Source: Pseudomonadota bacterium (GTDB lineage Bacteria; Desulfobacterota; Syntrophobacteria; Syntrophobacterales; Syntrophobacteraceae). Taken from it: a stretch of 64,000 bases of DNA. Shown here piece by piece: positions 52,801 to 62,144 of this stretch. The DNA is taken from the NCBI GenBank assembly GCA_023416335.1, contig JAEZHY010000090.1, forward strand, positions 1 through 64,000, written 5' to 3'. Numbering within the stretch: position 1 is the first letter of the stretch; every line of letters begins with the position of its first letter. Made by a program: the position numbers and the translations under genes. The notes beneath the pieces were generated by a model. That model saw only the letters and a program-made list of their open reading frames with translations, made no database searches and had not been told where the DNA came from.

Positions 52801-54363
52801 ATGAGTGATAATCTGGTTCCAAAAAAGGTGGTCGATTTCATAACCGGAAGCATTCCTCTCCGGAACGCAAACCGGTACGACGAATCGCCGGCATGCCTGG
52901 ACGAAGCTTTGGAGATTGCTCCGGACTGCCTTCCTGCACTCATCTACAAAGGAAACCTCCTCAGAGAAATGGCCCGTTTCGAAGAAGCCGCGACATGCTT
53001 CGAAAGATCGATACGCTCCGCCCCGAACAAAGATGAACTAGGACGGTTGCTCATCAGTACTTTACAGGAGGCCCTGGACTATTATGACCGCATATTGGCA
53101 ACAAGTCCGGAGAACACGGAACTGCTGCTCAAGCGCGGAAATGTTCTCCTGCGACTCCGTCGATATGAAGAAGCGATCGTCAGCTATGATCACTATCTGT
53201 CCGTGCACCCGGAAGACGCAGATGGCTGGAACAATCGCGGAAATGCTCTTTTGGAACTGGACCGGGTGCAGGAGGCATTGGAGAGTTACGACCGCGCCCT
53301 GGAAATCCGTCCGCACGGAATCAACGAATTGTACAACCGGGGAAATACTCTCCAACAGCTCGGGCGATTTGAAGAAGCTCTCGTGAGCTATGACCGGGTA
53401 CTGGAGCAAAAGCCCGAGATGGCCGAGGCCGTAATGGAACAAAGTCGATGCAGGCTGGCAATGGGAGATTTCGCTTCCGGCTGGCTGCTTCAGGAGTCGC
53501 GATGGCAAACCGGCCAGTTGAAGGGCACCCATCTCGCATCCACCAAACCCTTGTGGCTGGGAGAGCGGAATATCGGCGGGAAAAGCATCCTGCTTTGGGC
53601 CGAGCAGGGGTTTGGGGACACAATTCAATTCCTGCGCTACGTGCCGCAGGTGGTGCAGCGGGCGGGACTTGTCTACCTTCGCGTGCCGGAGGCGTTGAGA
53701 TCCCTGTGTGAGACACTGAGGTGCAGGGTACCGATTGTCACAGACAACGAAGCGATCCCACCGCACGATCTTCATTGCCCGCTGATGAGCCTGCCCATTC
53801 CGTTCGGCACCACTCTCAATTCGATCCCCGCCGATGTTCCGTACATCAATGCAGATCCAGCCCGGATAGCAAACTGGCAAGATCTGCTCGGTCCCCGCTC
53901 AAGACCCAGAGTCGGCCTGGTATGGGCGGGACGCCGAAACGGCAATCGGACCCGGGACATGCGTTTGGAATCCCTTCTGCCCCTTACACTTCTGAATGTA
54001 GATCTGATAAACCTTCAGAAGGAAATACCCAAAGAGGATAGGGGAGCACTGGCCGGCATGCCCGAGTTGCGCAGCTTGGGCATACTGCTCTCGGATTTTG
54101 CCGATACCGCCGCCTTGCTCGAAAATCTCGATCTCGTAATCAGCGTCGATACCGCCGTCGCACATCTTGCAGGAGCCCTCGGCATGCCTGTGTGGCTCAT
54201 ATTGCGACATTCCGGCGAGTGGCGCTGGCTAAGGGAGCGCGCGGACTCTCCATGGTATCCCTCTATGAGGATATTCCGACAAAAGGCGCCCGGCGACTGG
54301 ACGGGAGTGGTTGGTGAAATAATGGAACAGCTTCGGAAATCGTTTGGACCGGCGCTAAAGTGA
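52801..54363 (+). CDS. TPR protein with glycosyltransferase family 9-like domain
   Basis: About 520 residues. The N-terminal half holds TPR repeats (N-R-G-N-A-L-L-E-L-D-R-V-Q-E-A-L-E-S-Y-D-R-A-L type, about residues 10-215), followed by a domain resembling heptosyltransferase-like glycosyltransferases (L-L-W-A-E-Q-G-F-G-D-T-I-Q-F-L-R about 263-278, L-V-I-S-V-D-T-A-V-A-H-L-A-G-A-L about 446-461). Such TPR-glycosyltransferases often modify proteins or cell-surface glycans. The frame is open further upstream, but the ATG at 52801 starts the conserved part; GGAG lies well upstream. It is a single gene. Confidence 0.75.
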   Translation: MSDNLVPKKVVDFITGSIPLRNANRYDESPACLDEALEIAPDCLPALIYKGNLLREMARFEEAATCFERSIRSAPNKDELGRLLISTLQEALDYYDRILATSPENTELLLKRGNVLLRLRRYEEAIVSYDHYLSVHPEDADGWNNRGNALLELDRVQEALESYDRALEIRPHGINELYNRGNTLQQLGRFEEALVSYDRVLEQKPEMAEAVMEQSRCRLAMGDFASGWLLQESRWQTGQLKGTHLASTKPLWLGERNIGGKSILLWAEQGFGDTIQFLRYVPQVVQRAGLVYLRVPEALRSLCETLRCRVPIVTDNEAIPPHDLHCPLMSLPIPFGTTLNSIPADVPYINADPARIANWQDLLGPRSRPRVGLVWAGRRNGNRTRDMRLESLLPLTLLNVDLINLQKEIPKEDRGALAGMPELRSLGILLSDFADTAALLENLDLVISVDTAVAHLAGALGMPVWLILRHSGEWRWLRERADSPWYPSMRIFRQKAPGDWTGVVGEIMEQLRKSFGPALK

Positions 54364-54494
54364 AGAGGGAATTCTCCGAAGAGATAAACGGCGGAGGCGA
54401 CTTAAGAGCCGGTGGCGCCACACCCCATTTGAGAGACCTGGTGCTCAAAAAGGGTGCATCTTTGTATGGCGTCTCCAATAGGAGGGTGGGGGAG
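54364..54494. other. Short gap
   Basis: About 130 bp with no recognisable feature, before the repeat that follows. Confidence 0.3.
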
Positions 54495-54498
54495 CGAA

Positions 54499-54790
54499 GT
54501 GGGATACCGCTTCATCGTGCCCACTGCCTTGCACTCGGAACCAAACCATGGGTGACACGGGCAACGTGGTTTTGGTTGCCCGTGCCACAGGCAAGAGGGA
54601 CGGTTATTCCAAGCACAGCCTCTTGTCCTCCGGACCCAGGCAACGATGAAACCTGTTGCCTGGGCCACCAGGCATACCATCGTTTCTTGTAGGCACATCG
54701 GAATGGCCGGGCGGTGGGCACCCGAAAAAATGGCTGCCCACCCTACCGATGTTGCCACACTTTCGAATCGAGGTTAGGCAATGCGGCCAC
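54499..54790. repeat. Dispersed repeat, family 2 (copy 2) joined to the GTGGGCACC repeat
   Basis: 54499-54690 matches 38740-38940 over most of its length, including both hairpins. 54700-54770 (GGAATGGCCGGGCGGTGGGC, ACCCGAAAA...CCCACCCTACCG, CTTTCGAATCGA) matches part of the repeat at 27340-27430. Two families are thus adjacent here. Confidence 0.75.
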
Positions 54791-54803
54791 CATGCCGGGG
54801 ACT

Positions 54804-55511
54804 TCACCAGACAAAAGGCATCAACCTGTAGCGCGTCCTTTTCGTATAGGCTTCATAGCCTTCCAATTCTTTTACCAGGAATCTTTCCTCGAACTCGATG
54901 CGCACCATCAGCAACCCGCAGGGAACGATCGTGAGCAGGGCAGCCGCATAGGACCCAAGCCACAGGGCCATGCCGAGGAGAAAAAGTATCGTCCCCGAAT
55001 ACATGGGGTGCCTGACAATTCCATATACACCCGTATCGATGACGGTTTGCGCCCTCTCCTTTTGATCTTTGACGACGAGCACAGCGAAGCGGTTCTCTTT
55101 CAAAGCAAGCGAGATGATTCCCCAACCCGCAAGAAACAGAAACATGCCAATAAGCGCTACTCGCATGCCCGTCTCGCCAAGCAGATGATACCTGAAGACA
55201 TCGAGAGGAATGAAAATGATTTCCGCCAGGAATGAGAGCAGGAAGATGGTTACCAGGACTTTGTCGGCAAAGGTCTGCCCTTTTTGAATGGGGAACTTAT
55301 TGCGCTCTTCGAGCAACTCCCGGTTTCCAGGAACGATATAAGCAACCATCGCAATCGACGCGGCGGTCACCACTCCCAGAAATATCCAGGCCCGCCCCCA
55401 CAACAGGGTACCCGCGGGAAAGAAGAGCATTCCCGCAAAAATAACAAACGAAATCACTGAACGGATAATCAGTCTTGTGTCGAACGTCTTGTTTGTCAAT
55501 GCGGTGTTCAT
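54804..55511 (-). CDS. Isoprenylcysteine carboxyl methyltransferase family protein
   Basis: The 235-residue membrane protein has about six hydrophobic segments and the family C-terminal motif G-V-Y-G-I-V-R-H-P-M-Y-S-G (about residues 162-174) followed by R-I-E-F-E-E-R-F-L (about 204-212). Such proteins methylate carboxyl groups or phospholipid-type substrates with SAM at the membrane. The substrate is unknown. Confidence 0.82.
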   Translation of the reverse strand: MNTALTNKTFDTRLIIRSVISFVIFAGMLFFPAGTLLWGRAWIFLGVVTAASIAMVAYIVPGNRELLEERNKFPIQKGQTFADKVLVTIFLLSFLAEIIFIPLDVFRYHLLGETGMRVALIGMFLFLAGWGIISLALKENRFAVLVVKDQKERAQTVIDTGVYGIVRHPMYSGTILFLLGMALWLGSYAAALLTIVPCGLLMVRIEFEERFLVKELEGYEAYTKRTRYRLMPFVW

Positions 55512-55547
55512 TTCTTCCTTGAGCTTCTACCGGCAAAAAAATTCGGA

Positions 55548-55931
55548 TCAGGCCAGGTACTTGCTTCTGAGTCGGTCCACGAACTTTTCAAGATCGTTCT
55601 TTTGGCCATCCTCGTAATCATCCGGGTATAAGAGTGCGGACATATAGAAGACGCTGGACAATTCCAATGCCTGAATAGCCCTCCTGGCAAAGTCCCTGGC
55701 TCCCGATTTGACTTCCGCCCTGGCGGCCTTGGGCATTCCGGCCAAAAACGGCTCGATGGTATCTGGAAGGTCTGCTAAAAGCATCGCCTTTTCCTGGAGC
55801 TTCTGACGGTATACTTCAGGCTCATCTCTGGAATAAAGAGCTTCGCGGGCTTCCATCTCAATTTTCCTGATGCTTTCGGCCACCCTCTCGAGAGCCGCAA
55901 CAGCGTTGAACAGGTCCCCTTCGGCACTCAT
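55548..55931 (-). CDS. Hypothetical soluble protein
   Basis: The 127-residue protein has no recognised domain; a helical, charged N-terminal half (L-F-N-A-V-A-A-L-E-R-V-A-E-S-I-R-K-I-E) and a C-terminus L-L-Y-P-D-D-Y-E-D-G-Q-K. It is 36 bp upstream of the methyltransferase gene on the same strand and may be co-transcribed. Confidence 0.55.
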   Translation of the reverse strand: MSAEGDLFNAVAALERVAESIRKIEMEAREALYSRDEPEVYRQKLQEKAMLLADLPDTIEPFLAGMPKAARAEVKSGARDFARRAIQALELSSVFYMSALLYPDDYEDGQKNDLEKFVDRLRSKYLA

Positions 55932-56056
55932 AAAATCTCACCTCCGTGAATATCTGATTTCCGTTTTACTGTAATTTTACCACAGTCGGATTCGATCGGG
56001 CCATAGATCTACAAAGCACCGAAGCGGCCACCCGCATTCATTGGATTCAATTGATT

Positions 56057-56269
56057 TTAGTTGGGGCTGACGGATTTGGTGAATCGTATCCTGCCTTTGG
56101 GATCGTTTGACGGCACGGTACGCCTGCTCTTGAGACGCGTATCGTGGTCTATGCAGCTTTCGAGTTCGTCAGCATCTACAAAATTGAGATTCTTGAGGTT
56201 GTCGGCGGGGCAGAGGTGCCTGTATCCCAAATTATCCCAAACCAAGGCACCCGTATCCATGTATGCCAT
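56057..56269 (-). CDS. Possible small hypothetical protein
   Basis: A 70-codon frame with GGGGG close to its possible starts (M-A-Y-M-D-T-G-A-L-V-W). No homology is recognised and there is no supporting neighbour, so this may be chance. The plus-strand frame in the same place is no better supported. Confidence 0.25.
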   Translation of the reverse strand: MAYMDTGALVWDNLGYRHLCPADNLKNLNFVDADELESCIDHDTRLKSRRTVPSNDPKGRIRFTKSVSPN

Positions 56270-56424
56270 TCCCCCTTGCATCCTGCGACTCTTCAAATTC
56301 AGTAATCACTTTGTCGATCGGCAGCAAACAATCCGTTTCACGGGAGAATCTTCAGGCTCGTCCTGTCTCGTTCGCTATCCTTGACCCCGAAAAATTGCTA
56401 TAAGGGCCGAACAGGCTCGAAGAA

Positions 56425-56970
56425 ATGCAAATACAAAACTTACCGATCAAAATGGCGATGGCTATGAAACTGAAGATTTTTTCCATGGGTGGCACGATCG
56501 ACAAGATCTACTTCGATGACTTGAGCAACTACGAAGTGGGCGATCCACAAGTTATTGAAATCCTGAAGGAAGCCAACGTGGATTTCGAGTACGAACTCCA
56601 GGAGGTCGTGCGAAAAGACAGCATCTATATGACAGACGAGGATCGGCAACTCCTACGGCGACTCATACAGGCCGATCCCAACCGGCTGATTCTGATAACG
56701 CACGGCACGGACAGCATGGTGGATACGGCGGCGCATCTCACGGATCTCGGCGATAAAGTAATCGTACTCACGGGAGCGCTGACCCCGGCAAGGTTCCGGA
56801 GAACCGATGCGGCATTCAACGTCGGCTGCGCCGTAGGCGCCATTCAGGCTTTAAAGCCCGGAGTATACATAGCCATGAGCGGACGCATTTTTCCGGCGGG
56901 GACGGTACGCAAGAACCGCGCGAAGGGATGTTTCGAAGAGCTTTGCGGGGAAGGGACCCGCCATCCCTGA
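56425..56970 (+). CDS. Short asparaginase-like protein (N-terminal domain only)
   Basis: The 181-residue protein contains the N-terminal catalytic domain of type I/II asparaginases: I-F-S-M-G-G-T-I-D-K (Thr nucleophile, about residues 19-27) and L-I-T-H-G-T-D-S-M-V-D-T (about 89-100), then V-L-T-G-A-L. The C-terminal asparaginase domain is absent; stand-alone versions of this domain occur in other bacteria. Ends with a short Arg/Lys-rich tail. The start is uncertain: ATGs at 56452 and 56464 are alternatives and none has a clear ribosome binding site. Confidence 0.75.
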   Translation: MQIQNLPIKMAMAMKLKIFSMGGTIDKIYFDDLSNYEVGDPQVIEILKEANVDFEYELQEVVRKDSIYMTDEDRQLLRRLIQADPNRLILITHGTDSMVDTAAHLTDLGDKVIVLTGALTPARFRRTDAAFNVGCAVGAIQALKPGVYIAMSGRIFPAGTVRKNRAKGCFEELCGEGTRHP

Positions 56971-57035
56971 CTTGACCATGCAGACAACTGTTCAAAGCCC
57001 GGGTGCTTGTTGCTTCCGAATAGGAGCCTTAAACC

Positions 57036-57929
57036 ATGGAAAATGTACGGGAAGGTTTCATCGAGGTCCAGGGTGGGAAAGTATGGTACCGGATGGCGGG
57101 GATTGGCGGGAAGAGAGTTCCCCTCCTCGTTCTGCACGGAGGCCCCGGAGCACCGCACGACTATCTCGAACCGCTGGAATCGCTCGCAGATGAAAGACCC
57201 GTCGTCTTTTACGATCAGCTCGGTTGCGGCAACTCGGATAAACCCGACGATCCGTCCCTCTGGACGATCACCCGCCATGTGGAAGAAATCGAATGCGTTC
57301 GGAAGGCTCTGGCATTGGAACGGGTCCACATTCTCGGTCAGTCCTGGGGCAGCATGCTTGCAGTGGACTACATCCTCACAAAAAAGCCTGCGGGCGTCGT
57401 TGGCCTGGTGTTTTCCGGCCCATGCCTCAGTGCTTCGCGATTCGTTGCCGGCCAGAGGGCAAACCTTTCGCGAATGCCCGAAGAGACTCAAAAAACGATA
57501 ATCGAGAAGGAAGCCTCGGGAGAATTCGATTCTCCGGAATACCAGGAAGCCATGATGTCCTATTACAGGCTCCATGTCTGCCGCCTCTCTCCCTGGCCCG
57601 ATTGCCTCAACCGGACCTTCGAAAAGTTCGGACAGACCGTCTACCGGTATATGTGGGGCCCCAGCGAATTCACCGTGACGGGCACTCTCAAGGATTACGA
57701 ACGCGCAGATCGACTTAAGGAAATCACCTTACCAACTCTTTATACGTGCGGCCGCTTCGATGAAGCGACGCCCGAAGCGACGGCTTACTACAGCAGCATG
57801 CACCCGGGATCGGAGATAGTCGTCTTTGAAGACGCCTCCCATAGTCACCACCTGGAGAGGCCGAAGGAGTACATCGCAACCGTTCGTGACTTTCTTCATC
57901 GCGTGGAGAGCGAGTCCAAAAGTAACTGA
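57036..57929 (+). CDS. Proline iminopeptidase family alpha/beta hydrolase
   Basis: The 297-residue protein matches the tricorn-interacting-factor/proline iminopeptidase type: V-L-H-G-G-P-G (about residues 33-39), D-Q-L-G-C-G-N-S, the nucleophile elbow G-Q-S-W-G-S (about 106-111), then a late Asp (G-R-F-D-E-A) and His (A-S-H-S-H-H). It removes N-terminal proline or similar residues from small peptides. It follows the asparaginase-like gene by 65 bp. Confidence 0.88.
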   Translation: MENVREGFIEVQGGKVWYRMAGIGGKRVPLLVLHGGPGAPHDYLEPLESLADERPVVFYDQLGCGNSDKPDDPSLWTITRHVEEIECVRKALALERVHILGQSWGSMLAVDYILTKKPAGVVGLVFSGPCLSASRFVAGQRANLSRMPEETQKTIIEKEASGEFDSPEYQEAMMSYYRLHVCRLSPWPDCLNRTFEKFGQTVYRYMWGPSEFTVTGTLKDYERADRLKEITLPTLYTCGRFDEATPEATAYYSSMHPGSEIVVFEDASHSHHLERPKEYIATVRDFLHRVESESKSN

Positions 57930-57977
57930 TCGGACCTCGCTCTCTTTGGAATTTCTTCGACAAGGTTCCCAATCCGC

Positions 57978-57997
57978 CCGCCGGGAGCCGGCGGTTT
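57978..57997 (+). terminator. Hairpin after proline iminopeptidase gene
   Basis: CCGCCGG and CCGGCGG around a 3-nt loop, then TTT. A weak intrinsic terminator about 50 bp beyond the stop. Confidence 0.5.
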
Positions 57998-58174
57998 GAT
58001 GCCAATGCCATTCTTTTTCTCCTGCCGATCTATAAAGGTCTACCAGGCGCGATTTCGCATTAGATTTGCTTCTCTTTTTCCCGCGTGCTAAGCTTATTTT
58101 ACAATTTTCTTTTCCGGTGCGTTTATTTCAGCAACCCCGACCTGCCTGCAGAATAATCCAATAGAGGACAAGCC

Positions 58175-59410
58175 ATGAGACACGTTGTCATCGGCAACGG
58201 CATTTCCGGGATATCCGCGATCGAGGCCATTCGCAGCATCGACCGGGATTCATCCATCACCCTCATTGCCGGGGAGACATTCCCGCCCTACAGCCGCCCC
58301 ATGATCAGCATGGTGCTCGAAGGAGCGGTCAGGTCCGATCGCCTGCCCATTCGTTCCGAAGCGTTCTACCAGTCCCATGGCGTAGAAGCCAAAATCGGAG
58401 AATGGGTGACCGGAATCGACACGGAAAACCGTCTGGTCAAAACAGACCGCGGCAACAGCTTTCCTTACGACAGGCTGCTCATCGCGACAGGAGCGAATCC
58501 ACGCCCTTTGAAAGCACAGGGAACCGACCTTCCGAATATTTTTTTCATGCGTACCCGGGACCACGTTCAGGGAATGATCGACGCCATGGATGCGGGCGCG
58601 CGAAGCGCTCTGGTACTTGGGGGAGGCCTCGTCGGGCTGAAAGCGACATACGGCCTTCTGCGCAGGGGGATCAAGGTAAAGCTCCTGATTCGCTCAGGTT
58701 ACCCTCTTTCCATGCAGGTGGACGAATACGCCGGGAAAATTCTGCTTGGAGAACTTACGTCACGGGGGCTCGAAGTGCAGGTGGGAGCAGAACCCGCGGC
58801 ATTCGAAGGAAACGGCAGGGTTAGGGAAGCCGTTCTGACCGACGGCACGAGGCATCGGTGCGACATCGCGGTAATCGGCAAAGGAGTGAATCCCGCAGTC
58901 TCTTTCCTTCCGAAGGATAAGATCGAGGTGGACCTCGGCATAGTCGTGGACGACCATCTCCAAACGGGCATGCCGGGAGTTTTCGCGGCGGGTGACGTAG
59001 CCGAGCATTTCGATATAGTGAGAAAGACCCGCTGGGTAAATGCAATCTGGCCCGTTGCGGTCGAACAGGGACGCATCGCCGGGTTGAACATGGCCGGCAG
59101 GAAAGTGACCTACTCCGGCAGCCTCAGCCGTAACGTGGTCCGGATCTTCGGAACGGACATCCTCACAGCGGGAATCGTCAATCCGCCCGCGGACGGTGCT
59201 TTCGAAAGCATATCGCGGCACGATGCGCGTTCCAAAACATACCGCAAGCTGGTATTCCGCGAGGACAAGCTTGTCGGACTCGTCATGCTGAATCGCGTGG
59301 AGCAGGGAGGCGTACTCATGTCGCTTATCCATCATGAGGTCCCCATCCGGATTCCACGGGAGAAATTATTGAGTCATTCGTTCAACTATTCGCAGCTTCT
59401 GATGAAGTAA
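58175..59410 (+). CDS. FAD/NAD-dependent oxidoreductase of the CO dehydrogenase cluster
   Basis: The 411-residue protein has the FAD motif V-I-G-N-G-I-S-G-I-S-A (about residues 5-15), P-Y-S-R-P-M-I-S, the NAD motif A-L-V-L-G-G-G-L-V-G-L-K (about 143-154) and G-V-F-A-A-G-D-V (about 268-275). It resembles the reductase domain of NirB/NasD and the reductases that sit next to cooF-cooS in several anaerobes, where they pass electrons from CooF to NAD(P). It is 41 bp before cooF. Confidence 0.88.
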   Translation: MRHVVIGNGISGISAIEAIRSIDRDSSITLIAGETFPPYSRPMISMVLEGAVRSDRLPIRSEAFYQSHGVEAKIGEWVTGIDTENRLVKTDRGNSFPYDRLLIATGANPRPLKAQGTDLPNIFFMRTRDHVQGMIDAMDAGARSALVLGGGLVGLKATYGLLRRGIKVKLLIRSGYPLSMQVDEYAGKILLGELTSRGLEVQVGAEPAAFEGNGRVREAVLTDGTRHRCDIAVIGKGVNPAVSFLPKDKIEVDLGIVVDDHLQTGMPGVFAAGDVAEHFDIVRKTRWVNAIWPVAVEQGRIAGLNMAGRKVTYSGSLSRNVVRIFGTDILTAGIVNPPADGAFESISRHDARSKTYRKLVFREDKLVGLVMLNRVEQGGVLMSLIHHEVPIRIPREKLLSHSFNYSQLLMK

Positions 59411-59451
59411 AAAGGTTCCGTCTTGCTTCAAAAAGCAAAGGAGATCTTTCC

Positions 59452-60051
59452 ATGAAGGAAGTCGTTGTCCATCCGGAAAAGTGCGTGGGCTGCATGCAAT
59501 GCACGCTCGCCTGCGCAACGGCACATTCAAAAACAAAAAGCCTGTTTGCGGCCACCATGGAAGAACCTCGGCCCCACGCCCGGATTCACGTTGGAGCAGG
59601 GATCTACGGAGAAGGTTTTCCAAACAGGTGCCGCCACTGCGACCCCGCTCCCTGTATTCAGGGCTGCCTCCCGGGCGCAATCTACAGGCACCAGGGTTCG
59701 GTGCTGATCGATCCGGACCGGTGCATCAACTGCGCCTCATGCGCGATGGCCTGCCCCTTCGGAGTGATCCGGTTCCACCAGGATGCCCTGGCCCTGCCCG
59801 GCAAAACCGTTGCCGTCAAGTGCGACAATTGCATGGAAAGACAGGCGAAAGGGATCGTACCCGCATGTGTCCAGTCGTGCCTGACCGGGGCCCTGACGTT
59901 CGAGGAATCCAACGAGTCCCTCCGAAAGAGAACGAGAGAAGTTGCCAGGAGGATGTCTCCCGGGCCGGAGGAACGGATCGCGGAAGGATCTCCGGGGTTC
60001 GCGCTGCTGAACGCTTTCAAGCGCCGACAGACCGAAATGAACGAGCAATAA
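59452..60051 (+). CDS. cooF: CooF-like [4Fe-4S] ferredoxin
   Basis: The 199-residue protein has four clusters: C-V-G-C-M-Q-C-T-L-A-C, C-R-H-C-D-P-A-P-C...C, C-I-N-C-A-S-C-A-M-A-C and C-D-N-C-M-E-R...C-V-Q-S-C. CooF accepts electrons from CooS. GGAG lies about 9 bases before the ATG. Its place between the FAD reductase and CooS suggests CO to CooF to NAD(P) transfer. Confidence 0.88.
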   Translation: MKEVVVHPEKCVGCMQCTLACATAHSKTKSLFAATMEEPRPHARIHVGAGIYGEGFPNRCRHCDPAPCIQGCLPGAIYRHQGSVLIDPDRCINCASCAMACPFGVIRFHQDALALPGKTVAVKCDNCMERQAKGIVPACVQSCLTGALTFEESNESLRKRTREVARRMSPGPEERIAEGSPGFALLNAFKRRQTEMNEQ

Positions 60052-60130
60052 CGATCCGGGATCGGCCGAAGCTGTCGCCGATGCGGATCACTCAATAATC
60101 GAACAAATGCCCAGCAGGGGAGGCTTGAAT

Positions 60131-62008
60131 ATGAGCACTTCGGGAAAATACGACAGGCTGACAACGGTTGAAGATGCGAAACTGCTGCTCGCCAAGGCGG
60201 AAAAAGACGGGATCGAAACCGCCTGGGACAGGCATGAAGCCCAGATGCCTCAATGCGGCTTTTGTGAAATGGGACTGAGCTGCCGGATCTGCTCAATGGG
60301 TCCGTGCCGGGTGGATCCCTTCGGTGAAGGACCTCAGAAAGGCGTCTGCGGGGCGGATGCTGACATCATAGTTTCCCGGAATCTCGTGAGGATGATCGCC
60401 GCGGGATCGGCTTCCCACTCCGACCACGGGCGGGACCTGATAGAAGTGCTCGCAAAGGTCGCGGAAGGCAAGGCGCCCGGCTATTCCATCCGGGATGAAG
60501 GCAAGCTGAAGAGCCTCGCCGCCGAATACGGAGTGGCGGTCGAAGGCAGGACTACCGAGCAGATCGCGAAAGACCTCGCTTATGCGATGGAGGAAGACTA
60601 CGGTACCCGGCGCCGGGGACTGACGCTCCTCGACCGCGTTCCGGCACAGCGCAGGGAACTCTGGAACAAACTTGGCATCACCCCGCGGGGAATCGACCGG
60701 GAAACATCGGAAGCCCTGCACCGCACACATATGGGCGTCGATAACGATTGGGTCAGCCTACTACTGCATGGAATGCGCAACGCCCTTTCGGACGGATGGG
60801 GTGGCTCACTCATAGCATCCGAAATTTCCGACATCCTTTTCGGGACCCCGAAACCGGCTCCCAGCCGCGTGAATCTGGGTGTCCTCAAAGAGGACCAGGT
60901 CAACATTCTCGTCCACGGACACAATCCGATCGTTTCCGAAAGCGTCCTAACGGCATGCACCGATCCGGAACTCGTCGAATTTGCCAAGAACCGGGGAGCA
61001 AAGGGCATCAACCTGGCGGGACTCTGCTGCACCGGGAACGAACTCCTCGCGCGCCACGGCGTTCCGATGGCCGGCAACCACCTCATGACGGAACTCGCCC
61101 TTGCAACAGGCGCCGTGGACATGATGGTGGTGGATTACCAGTGCATCATGCCCGCAGTGAGCACGGTCGCAAAGTGCTACCACACAAAGATGGTCTCCAC
61201 CAGCGACAAAGCCAAATTCCCCGGAATGACTCACAGGGAATTCCACCCGGAGAATGCGTTCGAGACCTCCAGGGCACTTGTCAGGGAAGCCGTGGAGAAC
61301 TTTGCAAACCGCATTCCCGACAAGGTCTATCTGCCTGTAAAGCCGGTCGATTTCGTGACGGGCTTTTCGGTCGAGTCGGTCCTGGGGGCCCTGGGCGGAA
61401 AGCTCGATCCCCTGATCGAGGCGATTAAGGCAGGCAAGATCCGCGGTGCCGCGGGGATCGTCGGCTGCAACAACCCCAAGATCAAACAGGACCACGGACA
61501 CGCCGTAATGGCGCGCAAGCTGATCGAAAACGACATCCTGGTTGTCGATACCGGATGCGCCGCCGTGGCGAATGCAAAGGCTGGCCTGGAAAGTGCGGAT
61601 GCAATCCGGTTCGCCGGTCCGGGTCTTCGCGAAATCTGCGGTGCTTTGGGCATTCCGCCGGTTCTTCACTTCGGAAGCTGTGTCGATAATGCCCGTATCC
61701 TGGTGCTCGCAGCAGCACTTGCCAATACGCTCGGAGTCGATATCAGCGATCTGCCCCTGGCCGGGGCCGCGCCTGAATGGTATTCGGAGAAAGCAGTGGC
61801 AATCGGCGTCTATTTCGTTGCTTCCGGCGTTTTCACAGTCCTCGGCCCCACGCCTCCCGTCACGGGGAGCATGAATGTGGTGAAACTCCTCACCCAGGGA
61901 TTGAACGACGTCGTAGGCGCAACCTTCGCGGTGGAACCCGACCCGGAGAAGGCAGCGGCACTGATGCAGAACCATATCGAGGCCAAACGCAAAGCTATGG
62001 GGCTGTAG
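60131..62008 (+). CDS. cooS: Anaerobic carbon monoxide dehydrogenase, catalytic subunit
   Basis: The 625-residue NiFe enzyme shows the CooS ligands: C-G-F-C-E-M-G-L-S-C-R-I-C-S-M-G-P-C (B and D clusters, about residues 40-57), H-G-H-N-P-I (C-cluster His, about 259-264), G-L-C-C-T-G-N-E, V-G-C-N-N-P, V-D-T-G-C-A and H-F-G-S-C-V-D-N. It oxidises CO to CO2 or works in reverse. GGGGAGG seven bases before the ATG at 60131. The gene is monofunctional in context: no acetyl-CoA synthase or Ech hydrogenase gene lies in the window. Confidence 0.95.
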   Translation: MSTSGKYDRLTTVEDAKLLLAKAEKDGIETAWDRHEAQMPQCGFCEMGLSCRICSMGPCRVDPFGEGPQKGVCGADADIIVSRNLVRMIAAGSASHSDHGRDLIEVLAKVAEGKAPGYSIRDEGKLKSLAAEYGVAVEGRTTEQIAKDLAYAMEEDYGTRRRGLTLLDRVPAQRRELWNKLGITPRGIDRETSEALHRTHMGVDNDWVSLLLHGMRNALSDGWGGSLIASEISDILFGTPKPAPSRVNLGVLKEDQVNILVHGHNPIVSESVLTACTDPELVEFAKNRGAKGINLAGLCCTGNELLARHGVPMAGNHLMTELALATGAVDMMVVDYQCIMPAVSTVAKCYHTKMVSTSDKAKFPGMTHREFHPENAFETSRALVREAVENFANRIPDKVYLPVKPVDFVTGFSVESVLGALGGKLDPLIEAIKAGKIRGAAGIVGCNNPKIKQDHGHAVMARKLIENDILVVDTGCAAVANAKAGLESADAIRFAGPGLREICGALGIPPVLHFGSCVDNARILVLAAALANTLGVDISDLPLAGAAPEWYSEKAVAIGVYFVASGVFTVLGPTPPVTGSMNVVKLLTQGLNDVVGATFAVEPDPEKAAALMQNHIEAKRKAMGL

Positions 62009-62144
62009 TCGATGCATTCGCGCTTTCGGGAAACCGAACCACACGTAGAGATGCTTTGCTACCAGTCGAGAAACTCAACTGCGTGACCGACATGCCGAGG
62101 CAAAGTTACGGGGTAAAAAAGTTATTTGGTAAAAGAAGACGTTA

